Assembly: GCF_000826065.2 (NCBI RefSeq)
Contig: NZ_LN623536.1
Coordinates: 1 to 33,301 of the forward strand
DNA from: Tessaracoccus massiliensis
GTDB taxonomy: Bacteria; Actinomycetota; Actinomycetes; Propionibacteriales; Propionibacteriaceae
DNA length: 33,301 nt
Reading direction: 5' to 3'
The notes under the pieces were generated by a model that saw nothing but the letters and a program-made list of their open reading frames with translations, did no database searches and had not been told where the DNA came from. Position numbers and translations under genes: made by a program. The first letter of the stretch is position 1, and every line of letters begins with the position of its first letter. This document shows, piece by piece, positions 31,421-33,301 of this stretch.

Positions 31421-32962
31421 TCACCTCCTGCCAGCGGCTCGGCCGCGGCCTGAGCCGCGGCCACGGGTTGATTCGCGCCGATCCCCGACGGGGTGGCGCT
31501 TCGTTGTCTTTGCTGTCCATACGGCCATAGCTGCCGCCTCGATGGGCAGCTGATCTGCCTCGGCGGTCATCGGTTTCCACGACCAGCCACCCGTGCGGAC
31601 CTTCTGATCGCACTGGGTGGCCGAAGCTGTCAGTGCGTCGGTTTCCTCGCCGATTGGGTGAGTCAGCGTCCTGTCGCGCTGCGCATCCAGGAGCATTGCG
31701 TTGGCCGCTAGCACCTGCGGGGTGTTCATCAGATGGATCATCTGCCTAGGCACGCCCGCGTCGACCAGCGCCCTGTGGAGCGTACTGGCCTCACCGCCGC
31801 CAGCGATCGAGATGGCGGCCAGGGAGCGCCATCTCTCGGGTCGGACGGGATCTGCTGTCAGCCAGGTGACGAGCGCCCTGGTGCCTGTGGCTGCCGATCC
31901 GCTGTGGGCGCCGATCAGCTCGACGTGGACCCCCTCATCATGCTTGACTGCGCCGGCCACAGCCTGGCGAGAGCCGTCGAAGTCGAAAACGATGGCCAGC
32001 GACCGGATGCCCTCGGGCGGTTCAGTCGTCGCGGTCTCGGCCCACTCGCCCGCGGAGATCAGCGACGGCGACTTGTCGGCCTCATCGTCCCAAATGCCCA
32101 TGCCCTCGCGGCGGAAGTCGCCGGGGGTGAGCTTGCGCCTCAATCGAAGGATTGACTCCTCCGGCGTGCGTAGGGGGTAGGACGGGTTCATCCGTGCCCA
32201 CACCTGGCGGTCGTCGGGGTCGTCGCCCTTCTCCGCGCCGATCTCGATCCATGCCCCATCGGGCAGTTCGCCCGCAGCGGCCTGCTCGCGCATTCGGGTG
32301 AACACTTCGGACTTGCCGGCGTCCTCCGGCTTCGGAGGGGTGCCGATGTAGACATGCAGGCCAAACTTCGAGGTGTTCATCGTGGCCAGCATGTTGCTCA
32401 TGGCCTTCTCGGACAAAATCTGCGCCTCGTCGAAAACCAGGACGTCGACACCGGGGATGCCTCGCCCGAAACCGGCCTCGCGGGCGCCGAAAAGAATGCG
32501 CGACCCATTGAGGAACGCGATTTCCTCGGTGCCGGAACCGGTGTGCACATGCCTGACGAACGGCTTGACTTTGGCCCGCTGCGCGAAGGCCTGCATGTCC
32601 CGGAACGTCTCCTCATGGGTGCGGGAATGCTGCGCGGACCAGATGACCAGCAAGCCGGCCATGTCGACGCACAGGGCGAACAGCAGGCCGGAGAATGTGT
32701 AGGTTTTGCCGACCTGGCGGGGGGCGGAGATCCCGACGCCGTCGATCGTGGTAGCCAGCCTGCCATTGTCCCGCTTGGACAGGATCACCCTGCCCAGGCC
32801 GTGCTGCCAGTCGTCGAAGGTGATGCCGAGCTTCCTGCGGCACGTGGTCGCCGTCTGAGGCCACCCCGTCGAAGCGATGCCGGTGGGGACACTCAGTCGC
32901 TTGGCGACCTCAGAGAGCTTCCGCGCTCCAGGCTTCGTCCTCGACGTGCTCAACGTCGTCAC
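31421..32962 (-). CDS. terL: Terminase large subunit
   Basis: 513 residues: the packaging ATPase and nuclease. The ATPase half has a Walker A variant SAPRQVGKT (79-87), Walker B VLVFDEAQ with D178/E179, and a coupling motif near YIGTPP. The nuclease half has an acidic centre at IVFDFDGSRQ (D327, D329) and a distal Asp in EADQLPIEAAAMAVW. The start used is a GTG at 32960-32962, with GGAGGAGG running straight into it; a TTG three codons later has better spacing. Either way the first codons overlap the terS end by about 50 bases. The Arg/Gly-rich end (TRGRGSGRGRAAGRR) is unusual and may contact DNA. Confidence 0.95.
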   Translation of the reverse strand: MTTLSTSRTKPGARKLSEVAKRLSVPTGIASTGWPQTATTCRRKLGITFDDWQHGLGRVILSKRDNGRLATTIDGVGISAPRQVGKTYTFSGLLFALCVDMAGLLVIWSAQHSRTHEETFRDMQAFAQRAKVKPFVRHVHTGSGTEEIAFLNGSRILFGAREAGFGRGIPGVDVLVFDEAQILSEKAMSNMLATMNTSKFGLHVYIGTPPKPEDAGKSEVFTRMREQAAAGELPDGAWIEIGAEKGDDPDDRQVWARMNPSYPLRTPEESILRLRRKLTPGDFRREGMGIWDDEADKSPSLISAGEWAETATTEPPEGIRSLAIVFDFDGSRQAVAGAVKHDEGVHVELIGAHSGSAATGTRALVTWLTADPVRPERWRSLAAISIAGGGEASTLHRALVDAGVPRQMIHLMNTPQVLAANAMLLDAQRDRTLTHPIGEETDALTASATQCDQKVRTGGWSWKPMTAEADQLPIEAAAMAVWTAKTTKRHPVGDRRESTRGRGSGRGRAAGRR

Positions 32963-33206
32963 CCTCCTCCTTGGCCCGCATGTCGATCGCCTCGATCTCC
33001 TTGGCGATGTCCTGCAGCCGCCGGGTCAACGCGGCAAGATCACGGGGCGGGCAGTCAGGATTCGCCACCGCAACAGCAATCCGGTCACGCATCGCCACCA
33101 GCAGGGTGCGGTGGTCGCCAGACTTCGCGGCCTCAGCAACCGACTGGGCGCGCGCCAGTGTCTTCTTCTCGTCGGGAGCGACGGCGCGCAGCTGAGGTTT
33201 CGGCAC
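32910..33206 (-). CDS. terS: Terminase small subunit
   Basis: 98 residues from the GTG at 33204-33206, chosen because AAGGGGG lies 7 bases upstream; the frame is open to 33293, but that would run through the large hairpin. The protein is helical: DEKKTLARAQSVAEAAKSGD, then TLLVAMRDRIAVAVANPDCP and RDLAALTRRLQDIAKEIEAI. The DCPPRDLAALTRRL pattern is one I recall from small terminase-like proteins of actinophages. It would recognise the packaging site and load the large subunit, whose gene it overlaps by 53 bases. It is the first gene of the late operon, so the late promoter must lie at or beyond the window's right edge. Confidence 0.8.
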   Translation of the reverse strand: MPKPQLRAVAPDEKKTLARAQSVAEAAKSGDHRTLLVAMRDRIAVAVANPDCPPRDLAALTRRLQDIAKEIEAIDMRAKEEGDDVEHVEDEAWSAEAL

Positions 33207-33241
33207 GATGGCACCCCCTTCGAGGCGGAGTGAGGCATGGA

Positions 33242-33301
33242 AAAACGTCGTGTATAAACCGGCCCTATGCCGTGGGAGGGCCGGTTTATACACGACGTTT
33301 T
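33242..33301. terminator. Perfect 25-bp inverted repeat at the right edge
   Basis: The segment 33242-33266 is the exact reverse complement of 33277-33301, with a 10-base loop. Each arm starts with four A (or ends with four T) and holds the core TATAAACCGGCCC. On the minus strand the stem runs into five T. This fits a strong bidirectional terminator separating upstream genes from the late operon. The right arm touches the window edge, so the repeat could be longer. Confidence 0.75.

Larger units (their letters stand above)
8364..33301. mobile_element. Siphovirus-type prophage (left part; runs off the window)
   Basis: From the tRNA-Leu 3' end the window holds an integrase, an HNH nuclease and a full minus-strand late operon from small terminase to tail fibre. 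Head, neck, long non-contractile tail and lysis genes are all present in the usual order, and all frames are open except for two -1 shifts, one of them canonical for the tail chaperones. This looks like a recently active prophage. The early, immunity and replication genes and attR are outside the window. A tape measure of about 1000 residues points to a tail of roughly 150 nm by the usual length rule. Confidence 0.95.

Noticed and set aside
32910..33293. Long start for the small terminase at 33293
   Set aside because: It would begin inside the 25-bp hairpin; the GTG at 33206 has a good ribosome-binding site.

Overview
The window comes from the chromosome of a high-GC Gram-positive bacterium (Actinobacteria). 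The grounds are the strong G/C bias at third codon positions, many GTG and TTG starts, DUF1707-like and DUF2254 genes, and start codons preceded by a TANNNT box with no leader. Propionibacteriaceae is a guess that the sequence alone cannot settle. There are three zones. (1) 1-524 is the 5' part of an IS1380-type transposase gene running off the left edge. (2) 541-8363 is host DNA: murI, a 39-residue Cys-rich protein, then rph-rdgB-thyA and DUF1707-like-dfrA-dinB packed with 4-base overlaps, then a convergent DUF2254 membrane protein, thpR and a tRNA-Leu(UAG) gene. (3) From the 3' end of that tRNA to the right edge lies a prophage.

The prophage begins with a tyrosine integrase next to the tRNA, which is the likely attachment site. 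An HNH endonuclease follows. All remaining genes are on the minus strand and form a complete siphovirus late region. Read from right to left it runs: small and large terminase, portal, MuF-like head protein, 70-residue protein, scaffold, decoration protein, major capsid, four neck genes, 109-residue orphan, major tail protein, tail-assembly chaperones with a canonical -1 slippery site, tape measure with an M23 peptidase domain, a 1178-residue FN3-like tail protein, two baseplate/minor tail proteins, a lysis group (4-TM protein, 1-TM coiled-coil protein, M15-type endolysin, 2-TM holin-like protein) and an 835-residue tail fibre with a NodB-type deacetylase domain. A strong terminator at 10470-10509 closes the late operon, and a perfect 25-bp inverted repeat at 33242-33301 bounds its start. 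Repressor, excision and replication genes and the second attachment site must lie beyond 33301.

I see no CRISPR array and no recognisable anti-phage defence system. The most notable points are the deacetylase tail fibre, a probable second -1 frameshift (CCCCCCT) in the lysis group, hairpins directly after the major capsid and major tail genes, the terminal 25-bp inverted repeat, and a tRNA acceptor stem whose closing pair may have been altered by integration. Functions are assigned from motifs, gene order and remembered family features; no database search was run.
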